Shown: positions 13,602-22,465, numbered from the stretch's first letter. The stretch: 64,000 nt of DNA from Bacteroidetes bacterium HGW-Bacteroidetes-7 (GCA_002842465.1 PHDA01000004.1:1-64000), one strand, 5' to 3'. The notes: a model not told the origin generated them from the sequence alone. Program-made: numbers and translations.

Positions 13602-14824
13602 TAAACGGGTCTAATACTACCTTTCTCAAAAACCCACACTTGGTTTATCTCTTGTCCTATTTTTACTCTATTACTGATGATCTTAAGCAAAAATCTATCT
13701 GAGGCACCTTTATTGTTATCTATTATGATATTCGTAGATTGAAGTGCACCATGAGCCAGCATCCGGGACACTTTGTTTTTTTTGAATGGGCGTTTATAGC
13801 TTTCATATTCAAAAAATTGTTCGTTAACTTTCAAGTCCGGACACTTTTTCTCATACTTTGTTCCAATAATATCTTTGAAAACTATGTTATACTCTTCAGA
13901 CTTGAAATGCAACTTAGGTAGGATTTTTACTTTGTTTCCTTTTTTTGCCAACACGTTGCTAATGGTGTACAGGTCTTTATAATCACTGTCCTTTTTATTT
14001 ACCTTCGAGTGAATTTCAATCTGACCTCCGTTGTTGTATTTTTTGGCAACATCAAACTTACCGGGCAGTTCATTATGTACAGCCTTTTTTGCTCCAGGGT
14101 ATTGTTTTTTTATGTATGGGTGCGCGTCACTAAATATCTTAGCCGTGAAAGCCGGGTTTCCTTCTAACCCTTCTGCGGGAGCATATTGTGTTTTAGGCAA
14201 TGTATTTGTGGGTTTTTCATCTGTGCTTGTGACAGAACATTTGCAGTTCCATACGTTACCAGGATAATGGTTCTTCCAAAAAGGATCATCCATTGGCAGA
14301 ACGATACCATAAAGTGGCACATGTGCTTCACGTGGATTTGGTGATGTAGAAGGCAGCCACTTGAGATTAGGAAACAGGTCTTTATCTTGTTCGTATTTTT
14401 TAAAGTTGGCCGCTTGTCTTGCTCTTATGATTGCTGTGTCATATTCTGTTTTCAACCATTGCGAATTGTACTTACCGATTATGTTTTCAACATCATTTTT
14501 AAACTGCTTATAAGGCTTTAAATTGCCATGCTCATCTAGCAGGCGTTTAGCAATGTCATTTTGTTGTCGGTGTGTTTTAAAGGCAGCAAATACGGCATTA
14601 TTGTACTTTATCTGTTCAATGAAATCATTGTTCTTATCACCTAATTTTGCCTGTACAAATGCTTTGTCGGTTGCTTCATTTAATGATTGCCATGTTGACT
14701 GAAATAGATTTTTTTCAATTTCTTTTTCAATGTTTATTTTTTTGGAATAAATATTATTGAGTGCTTTTTCGATAATGCTGCTATCAATGACTTTAAACCC
14801 ATTGTCGTTTTTAAGGTCGAACAA
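13580..14824 (-). CDS. MuF-like head morphogenesis protein with C-terminal nuclease-like domain
   Basis: Residues 1-210 match Mu gp30/SPP1 gp7-type minor head proteins: NNAVFAAFKTHRQQND, TEYDTAIIRARQAAN, then H168 in EAHVPLYGIVLPMDDPFW and C194/C196 in WNCKC. Residues about 265-410 (DLKVNEQFFEYESYKRP, RMLAHGALQSTNIIIDNN, QVWVFEKGSIRPVY) resemble the PBECR/CdiA-type RNase-fold domains fused to MuF proteins. A toxin delivered with the head is a known proposal for this fusion. The only start codon in the frame is a TTG at 14824; the next Met is residue 178. The frame stays open 90-100 bp upstream into the portal gene, so a -1 frameshift from the portal is possible. Confidence 0.8.
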   Translation of the reverse strand: MFDLKNDNGFKVIDSSIIEKALNNIYSKKINIEKEIEKNLFQSTWQSLNEATDKAFVQAKLGDKNNDFIEQIKYNNAVFAAFKTHRQQNDIAKRLLDEHGNLKPYKQFKNDVENIIGKYNSQWLKTEYDTAIIRARQAANFKKYEQDKDLFPNLKWLPSTSPNPREAHVPLYGIVLPMDDPFWKNHYPGNVWNCKCSVTSTDEKPTNTLPKTQYAPAEGLEGNPAFTAKIFSDAHPYIKKQYPGAKKAVHNELPGKFDVAKKYNNGGQIEIHSKVNKKDSDYKDLYTISNVLAKKGNKVKILPKLHFKSEEYNIVFKDIIGTKYEKKCPDLKVNEQFFEYESYKRPFKKNKVSRMLAHGALQSTNIIIDNNKGASDRFLLKIISNRVKIGQEINQVWVFEKGSIRPVYKSKATN

Positions 14825-14862
14825 CTCTTCTAAACTTGCATATTTATTATATAGCGAGTCTA

Positions 14863-16107
14863 TTAAAAATCTAAATCCGCCCCCCTGTTCTGGAGGGCTC
14901 TTACGAAAAAATCGTTTATCCTGTTTATCAATTTCTTGTCTTTGTCAGAAGAGGTTTCTTTTTCACTTCCTTCATCTGAATCGCTCTTTGCACCCTTTTC
15001 TGATTTTTTCGGTTTTGGAATGCCGTATGTTTCATAGAAATAGTCTTCAGGTATTGCGATAAGGTTATTTAGCTGGTTGTCTATAGTTATCCTATCTTTC
15101 AAAGAAATTGACTCTCCTTTTTCTGGGAAAGAGAACCAACCTCCCTGAGCTTTAAAGCCTCTTTTTATCAGAATAGGCAGTAATTTTTCATTTAAAATTC
15201 GCTGTACAAACCTACGATCTGATTTGTGCTTGTTTTCCTGTACCTCCATGTGTGTTTCACTCTGAGACCTTGAGGCACCGTTTGTTGTAGTCATTGACTG
15301 TCCTAATATACCTATAAGGATCTCTTCATTACATGCATCCCTGAGGAGCTTATAAATCTGCCCATTCCCTTGACTTTTTGAATCTATAATATCAAAGTCT
15401 GATCCTTTTGGTATCACTGCATACTGAGCGCTTCCGGCTGCCTCCATGGCTTTTTCAAGCAGAACTCTGGTGTTTTCGTCGTATGTGTCGTAGGTAGCCT
15501 TTCTGAATGGCATTCCGAATACCTCTGCAAATTGTGCCCAATCTCCAAAGCCCCCTCTTTTATATATCACATAAGGGCATGCCTTGAGTATCAATCCAAG
15601 ATTTTTATCATTTCCTGCAAAAAGGAATCTGTCATCCTGCTCAAATGGGTAGCCGGTATCATCATTTTGATCAAATGCTATTGTTTTCTCAACTGGGCGG
15701 ATGTGTTTCTTAGGGATAGCATATGTGAGCAACCTTTTATCAGAGGTAAAATCGATTTGAGTAAGTGAACACCCCCAAAACTTAGCACTTAAAATTTCGG
15801 TTAAAAGCTCTTCAAATCCGGTTGAATCAATCATTGAATCAATCTCGAGCACGCTTTCTCCTTTTTCGTTTATAAATACAAGGTCTGCATTGGTTATCGC
15901 CTCGACACGTTTTTGAATAGACTCATCCAAAAAATTGTCCAGCAAGATATCATCATACAGGTCATAAAGGGTTGTTCTACGACCTCTTTCTGCAGAAGTG
16001 AGAGCATTCCTCCAGTTTTTGATATCAACAATACCCCTATTCGCCGGTCTTATTACTAAATTGTTCACTACAATCGCAGTGTCTTTATCTTTTGTTTTCT
16101 TCACCAT
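14863..16107 (-). CDS. DUF935 portal protein (Mu gp29-like)
   Basis: The 414-residue protein forms the dodecameric DNA gate of the capsid. Diagnostic stretches are LTSAERGRRTTLYDLYDDIL, then KFWGCSLTQIDF, YKRGGFGDWAQFAEVFGMPFR and ILGQSMTTTNGASRSQSETH, all typical of DUF935. The C-terminal 45 residues are charged and low in complexity. I chose the ATG at 16107 because the longer frame overlaps the gp36-like gene. A T_TTT_TTC heptamer lies near its 3' end at 14905-14911. Confidence 0.9.
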   Translation of the reverse strand: MVKKTKDKDTAIVVNNLVIRPANRGIVDIKNWRNALTSAERGRRTTLYDLYDDILLDNFLDESIQKRVEAITNADLVFINEKGESVLEIDSMIDSTGFEELLTEILSAKFWGCSLTQIDFTSDKRLLTYAIPKKHIRPVEKTIAFDQNDDTGYPFEQDDRFLFAGNDKNLGLILKACPYVIYKRGGFGDWAQFAEVFGMPFRKATYDTYDENTRVLLEKAMEAAGSAQYAVIPKGSDFDIIDSKSQGNGQIYKLLRDACNEEILIGILGQSMTTTNGASRSQSETHMEVQENKHKSDRRFVQRILNEKLLPILIKRGFKAQGGWFSFPEKGESISLKDRITIDNQLNNLIAIPEDYFYETYGIPKPKKSEKGAKSDSDEGSEKETSSDKDKKLINRINDFFVRALQNRGADLDF

Positions 16108-16111
16108 GAGT

Positions 16112-16522
16112 TTAAAAATGTTGAGTTCGTTTAGGATTACTACCATATTTTACGGGAGTTAAATTCCCTTGCGGATCTTGTTTTACCGGCAGATCCGGTC
16201 GTGCCATCCCCTTCTGCACATCTTTTAACCAGTCCACTGCTCTTTCGTACCTTAATTTGCGGATCTCATACTGAGTGCCAACATTGCATAGGTTAATAAA
16301 GTGGTAGACAGCTATGTCTTTTATAAATATTAGTAGAAGTTGATGTCTTTGGGCGCCGGATGTTGAGAAGATCTGTTCTGTGTCAAACGCAGCCAGGTAA
16401 CCTTTTGCCTCAGCGATGGCTCCATCGATAGCTGCTGTAATTATTGTGTCGTCATCTCTTGCAATTGCTGAGAGCTGTTCGTTACGTAAATGTGTTGTTA
16501 GTTCTGCCGGATGTAACCACAT
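16112..16522 (-). CDS. DUF1320 head protein (Mu gp36-like)
   Basis: This 136-residue protein begins MWLHPAELTTHLRNEQL and has AAIDGAIAEAKGYLAAFD and YHFINLCNVGTQYEIRKLRYERAVDWL, the usual pattern of DUF1320. Members serve as head completion/adaptor proteins. It sits between terminase and portal, with 2 and 4 bp spacing. Confidence 0.8.
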   Translation of the reverse strand: MWLHPAELTTHLRNEQLSAIARDDDTIITAAIDGAIAEAKGYLAAFDTEQIFSTSGAQRHQLLLIFIKDIAVYHFINLCNVGTQYEIRKLRYERAVDWLKDVQKGMARPDLPVKQDPQGNLTPVKYGSNPKRTQHF

Positions 16523-16524
16523 GA

Positions 16525-18087
16525 TTAATATTTTTTATTGTTTTTAAAACCTTTGCCAAACTTCCAAGACCCGGGATCGGTAATGTTATTGTTTATAATC
16601 CATACACCTCCCTCTATAGAGTCGGGGCCATCAGCAGGAGATGACAGCTTCGCATTAAATGCTTCAAACTGGCCCTCCAGTCTCTTCATGTGAGGATTGT
16701 CCTTCTCTTTCTCGTTGAATATAAGTTGACCGCTCCTATTGAGAGGCTCCAAGTTTCCTTCTATCCTGTGGAATTTCTCCGGCTTTTTTCGGGTGTCACC
16801 AGCTATGGGAATTGTTATGCCTGATTCCTGGCTTTTCTTGAAGAATAGAGGCTTAAAAACCTGTTCAAAGAATGGATCCTGCAGGGAATTGTTCTCTATG
16901 TAGTAGTATACCGTTGTCTTTTCTTGAACATACTGTTTGATGTCATAAAACCAAGAAACAAAAACATCATTGGAGCAATTCTCAAGAAAAGGTTTTATCA
17001 CATAGTACTTACCCTCAAGCCTACCAAGCAGAGTAAGTGCTTTTGTTGATGCCCCTTTTTTATCTTTGTTTGAAGTCGCCGGGTCTGCATAAGCAACTAA
17101 AAATGCAAACCGACTTAAAGAAGGGCATTCACCATAGGTTATTTCCTTAAATACATCTCCTGCTGATGTGGGATTGTTAAAGTATTCTTTTAGTGCTGCT
17201 GAAAGAGAGATTAAAGAGAGCATGAAGTCAATGTCTTCCTCTTTATTTTTCTCCGGCCAAACCGATTTCCCCATTTCAAAGTCAGCGACTGGATTCCACT
17301 TGCGAACATTAACCATCCGGATATTGATCCTATCCCAATATTTTGCTTTTTTTGCAGCTTCAGTTATACAGCAGTATTTTGCTATAACATTACCACAGAA
17401 TAAAATCCTTATTTTATCAGATGGATCAATTGCTGGTATAAGAGCTTCTTCAATCCATTGCCACTTCACCTTTATTCGTTCCTGATTTCTACACTCTTCG
17501 TCTGTATCAATATCATCTATCAGTATAAAATCTGGTCTTTTGTTTTTATTCCTGGTACCACGTGGTGACTGGCCAGCACCTAGAGCACGAAAACTCACCC
17601 CCTCCTTTGTAACGAATTCTCCAGACTCCCATTGTCCAAGGCTTTGCTGTTCACCATAGTCTTGTATTATTCTCCTGTTATTTTCAAGATTTATCTTGAA
17701 AGGTAATAGTAGTCTTTCTGCATTATCATAAGAGTTTGATACTAGCAGTATGTTATTTATTTGTTTTGTAAGAGCTAAATATAGAATCTCCATCATGGCT
17801 CTTGAGCTTTTTGCCAATGATCTGGCCCATGATCTTACTTCGTACCATTTATCGTTACTAAGGAGTCTTTTTGTGGCAGTTTTATGAAATGGCGCTGCAG
17901 GAGAGGTACAATACCCTGGAAAGTAATATTCAAACCAACTCTCCGGATCTGCTTCCAAACGGGCAATTCTCTTTAGCCTGTCTGATGGATTCTCATCAGG
18001 ATCAACTGCAACATCTGCTAAGTAGGACTTGATGTGCTCCTCCCAGTTCTGAAACGCTGCTTTTGTTGATAATTTCGCTTTTTGCAT
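16525..18087 (-). CDS. Terminase large subunit (Mu gp28-like)
   Basis: The protein is the packaging motor and nuclease. Numbering on the frame from 18096 gives a degenerate Walker A (ARSLAKSS, 91-98), Walker B ILIDDID (191-197), an FCGN coupling segment (233-236) and the RNase H-like nuclease start AYADPATSNKDKKG with D338. The start at 18087 is an ATG overlapping the small-subunit stop (TAATG). The length of about 520 fits the family. Confidence 0.9.
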   Translation of the reverse strand: MQKAKLSTKAAFQNWEEHIKSYLADVAVDPDENPSDRLKRIARLEADPESWFEYYFPGYCTSPAAPFHKTATKRLLSNDKWYEVRSWARSLAKSSRAMMEILYLALTKQINNILLVSNSYDNAERLLLPFKINLENNRRIIQDYGEQQSLGQWESGEFVTKEGVSFRALGAGQSPRGTRNKNKRPDFILIDDIDTDEECRNQERIKVKWQWIEEALIPAIDPSDKIRILFCGNVIAKYCCITEAAKKAKYWDRINIRMVNVRKWNPVADFEMGKSVWPEKNKEEDIDFMLSLISLSAALKEYFNNPTSAGDVFKEITYGECPSLSRFAFLVAYADPATSNKDKKGASTKALTLLGRLEGKYYVIKPFLENCSNDVFVSWFYDIKQYVQEKTTVYYYIENNSLQDPFFEQVFKPLFFKKSQESGITIPIAGDTRKKPEKFHRIEGNLEPLNRSGQLIFNEKEKDNPHMKRLEGQFEAFNAKLSSPADGPDSIEGGVWIINNNITDPGSWKFGKGFKNNKKY

Positions 18088-18539
18088 TACAGGCAAGATT
18101 TAATATATGCGTCTAATAACCTGGCGACATCTTTTGAAAACTGCATGTATTGTGGCCCCATCTTACGTAAGAATTGTAGAAATGCTTTTGCTGTTTCAAT
18201 TTTCTCAGCTATAGATGTCTCCGTTTCCAGATTGCGAATTGCTGCAGTCATTTTAATAAGAGTATCAGCCTCTTTATTAGTTGGGTATGGGCTTTCTTTT
18301 CGATCTCTTATTGACTGATTGAATTTATCTAAAGAGGTATAGAGCATTGAAAGTTGCTCAGCTTTTGATGTGAGAAGTGATTTTTGCATTTCTCTCCAGC
18401 CCTCTTTAGCTATCCACTTGCCAATAGTAACTTCAGAGATACCAACTCTTGTCGCTATCTCTTTCTGTGAGACTCCTGGCTCCTGAAAATATATGAGCCG
18501 AGCAAATTCCTTTTTCTGTTCTCTTGTAATATCGCCCAT
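18087..18539 (-). CDS. Terminase small subunit-like, HTH
   Basis: Residues 5-50 hold an HTH (ISQKE-like: PGVSQKEIATRVGISEVTIGKWIAKEGW), as in DNA-recognising small terminases. The rest is helical (LLTSKAEQLSMLYTSLDKF, then a long amphipathic helix). It is the first gene of the reverse head operon and overlaps the large subunit. Confidence 0.75.
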   Translation of the reverse strand: MGDITREQKKEFARLIYFQEPGVSQKEIATRVGISEVTIGKWIAKEGWREMQKSLLTSKAEQLSMLYTSLDKFNQSIRDRKESPYPTNKEADTLIKMTAAIRNLETETSIAEKIETAKAFLQFLRKMGPQYMQFSKDVARLLDAYIKSCL

Positions 18540-18580
18540 ACTTTTTTATTGCAAAATTGATTCGCTCATGCGCGTAAATA

Positions 18581-18611
18581 AAAAAGAGTGTCAAGGCTTT
18601 ACACTCTTTTT
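18581..18611. terminator. Perfect 11-bp hairpin between divergent late operons
   Basis: AAAAAGAGTGT and ACACTCTTTTT pair around CAAGGCTTT, with T-runs on both strands. It lies between two genes that point away from each other, 40 bp before each start, where a terminator is not expected. It may be an attenuator or insulator, or a site for a late regulator. Confidence 0.55.
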
Positions 18612-18655
18612 GCTAGAGGGAGGTGTAATATCAAATTTTGTGGAAAATTGAAAAA

Positions 18656-19654
18656 ATGGCAAAAACATTTGTTCTATCAGATGAGAGTATAAATTCTTAT
18701 GGATTTTGGGTTGTAACGTCAGGAATTGATCTATCACAGTTCAAGCGAAATCCTCTTGTTTTGTGGATGCACAGCAGACCTTGGAGAGGTACAAAAGATG
18801 AAGTTTTACCGATCGGGTCAATTGAAAATCTGAGAGTAGAAGATAAAAAGTTGCTTGGTGATGTTGTATTCGACGAAACAGACACATTTGCTAAAGCAAT
18901 ATCAAGTAAGGTTGATGGTGGCTTTTTAAGAATGGGATCTATCTCTTTTGAACCTATTGAGACATCAAAAGACACAAAATGGCTTAAGCCAGGACAGACT
19001 CGTGAAACAGTGGTTAAATGCCGTTTAATCGAATTTTCAATAGTTGATATAGGTTCAAACAATAACTCTTTAGCACTATGTGCAGATCCTATTGTTTGTG
19101 ACGCTGAGCAAAAGCCGGTCTTTCTTGCTAGTGGCAATGAAAGTCCCATTAAGTTGTTGAATGAAATTTTAAAACCAAATAATAATCTTAAGATGGAACA
19201 AATTGCATTAAAAGTTGGCTTACCAGCCAATGCAACTGAAAAAGAGATTTGTGATCAAATTGACATACATCTCGAAAAGGCATCAAGGGCAGAAAGTCTG
19301 TCAAAAAAAATCTCGGACATTGAAACAAAGCAAAAGGAAGCGATGAAAACAGAGGCAACCTCTCTTGTGGAAGCTGCTATTCTTTCCGGGAAAATCGATG
19401 CGAAAGCTAAGGAGTCTTTTCTATCGCTATTTGATAAAGACTTTGAGAATGCTAAGGTCACTCTTGCAGCAATGCCTGACAGGCCCGACTTTAAAAATGT
19501 TCTTGGCAAAGAACGTGGAGAGGGCTCCGAATTGGAAAAACTTAGCTGGGAGGAGCTGGATAAGCGCAACTTGTTAGGTAAATTGAAAAGGAGCTACCCT
19601 GATCTTTACAAAGATAAGTTCAAGGCACAGTTTAACACCGAGCCCAATATGTAG
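18656..19654 (+). CDS. Prohead protease-scaffold fusion
   Basis: Residues 1-135 resemble the caudoviral prohead protease fold: WVVTSGIDLSQFKRNPLVLWMHSRPW (catalytic His candidate in LWMHS) and FLRMGSISFEP (Ser candidate), then RLIEFSIVDIGSN. From about 180 a Glu/Lys/Ala-rich coiled coil (KASRAESLSKKISDIETKQ) forms a scaffold-like part, as in Mu gpI/gpZ. I chose the ATG at 18656 over an upstream in-frame ATG because of spacing and family start. It precedes the capsid gene. Confidence 0.8.
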   Translation: MAKTFVLSDESINSYGFWVVTSGIDLSQFKRNPLVLWMHSRPWRGTKDEVLPIGSIENLRVEDKKLLGDVVFDETDTFAKAISSKVDGGFLRMGSISFEPIETSKDTKWLKPGQTRETVVKCRLIEFSIVDIGSNNNSLALCADPIVCDAEQKPVFLASGNESPIKLLNEILKPNNNLKMEQIALKVGLPANATEKEICDQIDIHLEKASRAESLSKKISDIETKQKEAMKTEATSLVEAAILSGKIDAKAKESFLSLFDKDFENAKVTLAAMPDRPDFKNVLGKERGEGSELEKLSWEELDKRNLLGKLKRSYPDLYKDKFKAQFNTEPNM

Positions 19655-19706
19655 CTCAGTGTGAGAGACTTTTAAATCATTGCGAGATAACACAAACACA
19701 ATAAAA

Positions 19707-20768
19707 ATGTCAGTAGAAAAAGAAATTTGGAAAAAGGATATAGTTGATGCAATATATGCAGCTAATCCTCACCTTGCATTTGCGATAAACGCAGATGATT
19801 TGGTTTTAGCCGGTAAAGTAGTTCACATACCACAAGCCGGAGCATCGCCCTCAGTCAAGAAAAACCGTACGGATTTTCCTGGTGTAGCAGTAAGAAGGAC
19901 AGATACGGATGTTACCTATACACTTGATGAGTATTCATCAGATCCGGTACATATTCAGGACGCAGAGACAGTTGAATTGTCTTATTCAAAAAGAGATTCG
20001 GTTCTCAAAGACACTAAAAACGCTCTCGGTGAGAGTGTAGGTGTTGATATGTTATTCAAATGGGTTCCTGCAGGTGTTACCATCATCAGAACCACTGGGG
20101 CGAAATTTGAAGACATTCGTGGAGCACACCTGCCTTCATCTACAGGTTTACGTAGAGCAATAAAACTGGCGGATATCAGAAAGGCCCAGAAGCAGTTTAA
20201 TAAGTGGAATATCCCCACTGAAGGGCGATACATCATGCTTGATGCTGATATGTATTCTCAGATTTCAGATGAGATGAGTCCTAATGAGCAACGTGATTTC
20301 TTGTCAGGCCAGGATATCGCCAATGGAGTAATTGGTAAACTTTACACCTTTAATTTCTTGCAGCGCTCAGAAGTTATTCGTTTGGCAAATGATGCTGCTG
20401 TAGATCCTTCAGCTGACGGAGTTACTACTCATTGTGCCGGCGCGATCGTATGGCACAAAGACATGGTTGAAAGGGCACTTGGAGAAGTGAAGTTCTTTGA
20501 AGATGTTCAATCAGCTCTATATTATGGAGATGTTTACTCTGCCTTGGTTCGTATGGGTGGTCGTAGTAGAAGATCTGACAAGAAAGGAATCTTGATTATC
20601 GGTCAATCAATTGTAGCTACTCCAGCATGGGCTGCGACAACAAACTATGCTGTTGGAAGTGTAGTAGCACAGGGCGGTAAAAACTATTTTAGTTTGGAAG
20701 CTCATACATCGGCAGCTGCTTTTGCCACCGATTCGAACAAGTGGAAGGAGATTATAACAGAGGACTAA
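19707..20768 (+). CDS. Major capsid protein with C-terminal CBM-like domain
   Basis: The 353-residue product begins MSVEKEIWKKDIVDAIYAANPHLAFAINADD. VHIPQAGASPSVKKNR and VTYTLDEYSSDPVHIQDAE are HK97-fold capsid-like. Residues about 305-350 (AWAATTNYAVGSVVAQGGKNYFSLEAH...NKWKEI) have the W-x-Y-x2-G-x2-V...G-x2-Y pattern of carbohydrate-binding modules of the chitinase CBM5/12 kind, probably displayed on the capsid surface. The ATG at 19707 is preferred to an upstream TTG. Confidence 0.8.
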   Translation: MSVEKEIWKKDIVDAIYAANPHLAFAINADDLVLAGKVVHIPQAGASPSVKKNRTDFPGVAVRRTDTDVTYTLDEYSSDPVHIQDAETVELSYSKRDSVLKDTKNALGESVGVDMLFKWVPAGVTIIRTTGAKFEDIRGAHLPSSTGLRRAIKLADIRKAQKQFNKWNIPTEGRYIMLDADMYSQISDEMSPNEQRDFLSGQDIANGVIGKLYTFNFLQRSEVIRLANDAAVDPSADGVTTHCAGAIVWHKDMVERALGEVKFFEDVQSALYYGDVYSALVRMGGRSRRSDKKGILIIGQSIVATPAWAATTNYAVGSVVAQGGKNYFSLEAHTSAAAFATDSNKWKEIITED

Positions 20769-20771
20769 ATC

Positions 20772-21212
20772 GTGAAAACTAGCTCTCAAGGCATTCAATT
20801 GATTAAGGATTTCGAAGGCCTCCGACTGGAGGCCTATCGTTGTCCGGCCGGTAAATGGACTATAGGATATGGTCATACCCGAAATGTTATTCCTGGAATG
20901 AAAATAACATCAGAGGTGGCAGATAAGCTTTTGATGGATGATTTAATTAGTGTTGAGAAATGCCTAAACGAATCTAACCTAGCACTTAATCAAAATCAAT
21001 TTGATGCTCTGTCCGACTTCGTTTTTAATTTCGGTACTGATAAATTTTTAAAATCTACTTTATTTAAAATAGTCAGGATCTCACCTGACGACGCAAGAAT
21101 TTCAGAAGAATTACTTAAATGGAATAAAGGAAGAGTCTCCGGTGTATTACAGGTTATTCCTGGTCTTACCAGACGAAGAAAAGCAGAATCACTAATGTAT
21201 TTTACTAAATAA
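20772..21212 (+). CDS. Phage lysozyme (GH24 endolysin)
   Basis: The 146-residue product cleaves peptidoglycan glycan chains. FEG with E15, then C24 and T30 (WTIGYGHT) give the E-x8-C-x5-T triad of T4-lysozyme-like endolysins. LNQNQFDALSDFVFNFG and LPGLTRRRKAE-like ends (VIPGLTRRRKAE) are typical. It begins GTG 3 bp after the capsid stop. There is no signal peptide, so export depends on a holin, possibly the next gene. Confidence 0.92.
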   Translation: MKTSSQGIQLIKDFEGLRLEAYRCPAGKWTIGYGHTRNVIPGMKITSEVADKLLMDDLISVEKCLNESNLALNQNQFDALSDFVFNFGTDKFLKSTLFKIVRISPDDARISEELLKWNKGRVSGVLQVIPGLTRRRKAESLMYFTK

Positions 21213-21221
21213 TTTAATCAA

Positions 21222-21545
21222 ATGAACATAGCAGAATTAGACTGGATAGGTATTGGAGGTTATTTAATGTCGCCATTAACAGGAGTGGTGTCATATTTTG
21301 CAGGCAAAAGAGGCCGGAATAATGATTTTTTACAGCATCTACAGAACTCCATCAATATGTTGTCACAGAAAAACAGTGAGCTTTTAACAGAGCTTGTTGC
21401 TGTGAAAGAGCAGAACGCACAGTTAACAGTAACTATGGCAGAATTAAAAATTGACAATAAAAGCCTAAGGGATAAAGTTGAGACACTTACTCAGCAGCTA
21501 GAAAACGTTAGAACAATTACAAAAGTAGAGAAAAGTCATGCGTAA
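21222..21545 (+). CDS. Lysis-cassette TM plus coiled-coil protein
   Basis: The 107-residue product has one weakly hydrophobic N-terminal segment (about 8-28) and a long coiled coil (40-100: SQKNSELLTELVAVKEQNAQ...). It lies between lysozyme and spanin and overlaps the latter by 8 bp. It may be a holin-like or spanin-partner protein; the family is not recognised. Confidence 0.55.
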   Translation: MNIAELDWIGIGGYLMSPLTGVVSYFAGKRGRNNDFLQHLQNSINMLSQKNSELLTELVAVKEQNAQLTVTMAELKIDNKSLRDKVETLTQQLENVRTITKVEKSHA

Positions 21546-22014
21546 TATTATTCCTTTTTTGATAATCTTAATGCTCTTGTCGAGCTGCTCTAGAAGGTTG
21601 TTGCCGTTAGAGTCAGTCCGTGACAGTATAGTCGAGCGCAAAGTCATTGAAAAAGTGAGAGACACAGCTGTTATTTTTTATCCAGATTCCAGCCTGATTG
21701 AAGCATTGCTTGAATGTGACTCTTTACGTAGGGTTCAGATAAAGCAAATCACAAAAATTTCATCTGGCAAAAATTTGTTACCTCCTACAATAAGCATCAA
21801 GGATAATATAATTAGTGCCAGGGCTCATACAGACTATAGAGTTTTATATTTTCAGTTAAAAGACAGATACGAACATCTTCTTGTTAAAAAACAGGAGACT
21901 ATAATACGCGTAAAAGAAGTTAATGTCCTTACATGGTATCAGAAAACGTTGATATATCTCGGGAAATTATCAGTTATTATCTTAATCATATTTATAATCC
22001 GCAAAATTAAATAA
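21538..22014 (+). CDS. Unimolecular spanin-like lipoprotein
   Basis: The 158-residue protein has an N-terminal lipoprotein signal with lipobox LSSC (C17), a periplasm-spanning helical region, and a C-terminal TM (about 137-154) followed by Arg-Lys. Outer-membrane lipid anchor plus inner-membrane TM is the u-spanin design (as in T1 gp11), which fuses the two membranes in the last lysis step. Position after lysozyme supports this. Confidence 0.7.
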   Translation: MRNIIPFLIILMLLSSCSRRLLPLESVRDSIVERKVIEKVRDTAVIFYPDSSLIEALLECDSLRRVQIKQITKISSGKNLLPPTISIKDNIISARAHTDYRVLYFQLKDRYEHLLVKKQETIIRVKEVNVLTWYQKTLIYLGKLSVIILIIFIIRKIK

Positions 22015-22015
22015 A

Positions 22016-22465
22016 ATGGCAGAATCAGAATTGGACATAATCAATGGTAGTGACATATTGGTACATGTCAACATAGGAACGGAAGAAGTTCCTTCTTGGA
22101 AACCGGTTGCACATCAGACAGCATGTTCTGTCTCAAACGCATCCACTACAAAGGAAAGAACCACGAAGGCTTCAGGTCTTTGGAAAGGGAAAAAAGTGAC
22201 AGGATTATCAACAACGATTAAATGTGACGCTTTAGCTTCGTATGATGCTGATGGCGGTTATGCTAAGCTCCATTCACTATGGTTGGCAGCTAACGAGGTT
22301 CTAATCCGCTACGCTCTTGTTGATACCGCTGGTAAAGATTACTATGAGGGTAAATTTGTCATCACTGCGTTGGAGAAGAATGATCCTGCTCAAGATGACT
22401 CAACAATGTCAATTACCTTCGAAAACAGTGGCCCTATAACGCCAAAAACATCACCTGCAGTATAA
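22016..22465 (+). CDS. Major tail tube protein (TP901-like)
   Basis: The 149-residue product has a beta-rich pattern: GSDILVHVNIGTEEVPSWKPVAHQT, then ERTTKASGLWKGKKVTG, and an end ITFENSGPI. It matches tail tube proteins of the TP901-1 major tail type. It is followed by chaperone and tape-measure genes. No sheath gene is near, so the tail is non-contractile. Confidence 0.8.
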   Translation: MAESELDIINGSDILVHVNIGTEEVPSWKPVAHQTACSVSNASTTKERTTKASGLWKGKKVTGLSTTIKCDALASYDADGGYAKLHSLWLAANEVLIRYALVDTAGKDYYEGKFVITALEKNDPAQDDSTMSITFENSGPITPKTSPAV

